Positions 4,973-5,079 of a stretch of DNA of 5,079 bases are shown piece after piece. The stretch is from Gammaproteobacteria bacterium (GTDB taxonomy: Bacteria; Pseudomonadota; Gammaproteobacteria; S012-40), in NCBI GenBank assembly GCA_029857925.1, contig JAOUGF010000206.1, forward strand, positions 1-5,079. Direction: 5' to 3'. Made by a program: the position numbers and the translations under genes. Under the pieces are notes generated by a model. That model saw nothing but the letters and a program-made list of their open reading frames with translations. It did no database searches and was not told the origin of the DNA. Position 1 is the first letter of the stretch; every line of letters begins with the position of its first letter.

Positions 4973-5079
4973 ATGTGGCGCATTTTTTTTGCAACATTGT
5001 GTTTTTTTGCCGCCAACCGTGTGTCGGCGACCTTAAATATCGAAATCACGCGTGGTGCCGAAGGTGCGGCGCGGGTCGC
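4973..5079 (+). CDS. tolB: Tol-Pal system protein TolB, N-terminal fragment (3' end outside window)
   Basis: TolB is a periplasmic protein with an N-terminal domain and a six-bladed beta-propeller. It binds Pal with the propeller and TolA with its N-terminal strand. Only the first 35 codons are visible from the chosen ATG. They read as a signal peptide (MWRIFFATLCFFAANRVSA, likely cut after VSA), then TLNIEITRGAEGAARV. That segment fits the start of mature TolB (E. coli EVRIVIDSGVDSGRP), the TolA-binding part. An in-frame ATG at 4955 would add six residues (MRSNRE) and overlap tolA by 11 bases. I prefer 4973 because GAGAAG (4957-4962) lies upstream, while 4955 has no purine-rich site. Position after tolA supports the call. 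The signal peptide is encoded by two T-runs, T8 (4983-4990) and T7 (5002-5008). The propeller is not visible. Confidence 0.88.
   Translation, partial: MWRIFFATLCFFAANRVSATLNIEITRGAEGAARV

Noticed and set aside
1..5079. CRISPR array, tRNA, rRNA, prophage or defence genes
   Set aside because: No regularly spaced repeats, no tRNA-like cloverleaf, and all substantial plus-strand frames are accounted for by ruv and tol genes.

Overview
The window is a dense, plus-strand chromosomal segment typical of a gammaproteobacterium. It carries ruvC-ruvA-ruvB followed directly by ybgC-tolQ-tolR-tolA-tolB, the last cut by the window edge. This gene order (Holliday-junction resolvasome next to the Tol-Pal system) is common in Gammaproteobacteria outside the enterics. 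The protein sequences are clearly proteobacterial, with many positions identical to the E. coli proteins as I remember them. I cannot place the organism below class level. Base composition is moderate in the operon, and the upstream 118 bases are more AT-rich.

Layout. 1-118: C-terminal 38 codons of an unidentified gene. 118-467: about 350 bases without an established gene. The first part (118-274) is a nested, imperfect inverted repeat resembling a REP/MITE-type element. Bases 275-349 show nothing I can assign. The last part (350-467) holds two candidate promoters, a short inverted repeat and a possible 18-codon leader ORF whose stop overlaps the ruvC GTG. 468-2610: ruvC, ruvA and ruvB, joined by 4-base ATGA overlaps. 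2613-3056: ybgC. 3040-4965: tolQ, tolR, tolA. 4973-5079: start of tolB.

How the genes work together. RuvA and RuvB form the motor that migrates Holliday junctions, and RuvC cuts them. TolQ and TolR form a proton-driven motor in the inner membrane. TolA transmits its force across the periplasm to TolB and Pal (pal is expected just past the window), keeping the outer membrane attached and constricting during division. YbgC is a cytoplasmic hotdog-fold thioesterase almost always encoded with tol genes. No gap from 468 to the end exceeds 7 bases, so transcription as one unit is likely. I saw no LexA-type CTGT-N8-ACAG box upstream of ruvC.

The genes themselves are ordinary. The least explained parts are the repeat element at 118-274 and the candidate leader ORF before ruvC. 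I found no evidence for a novel multi-gene system.
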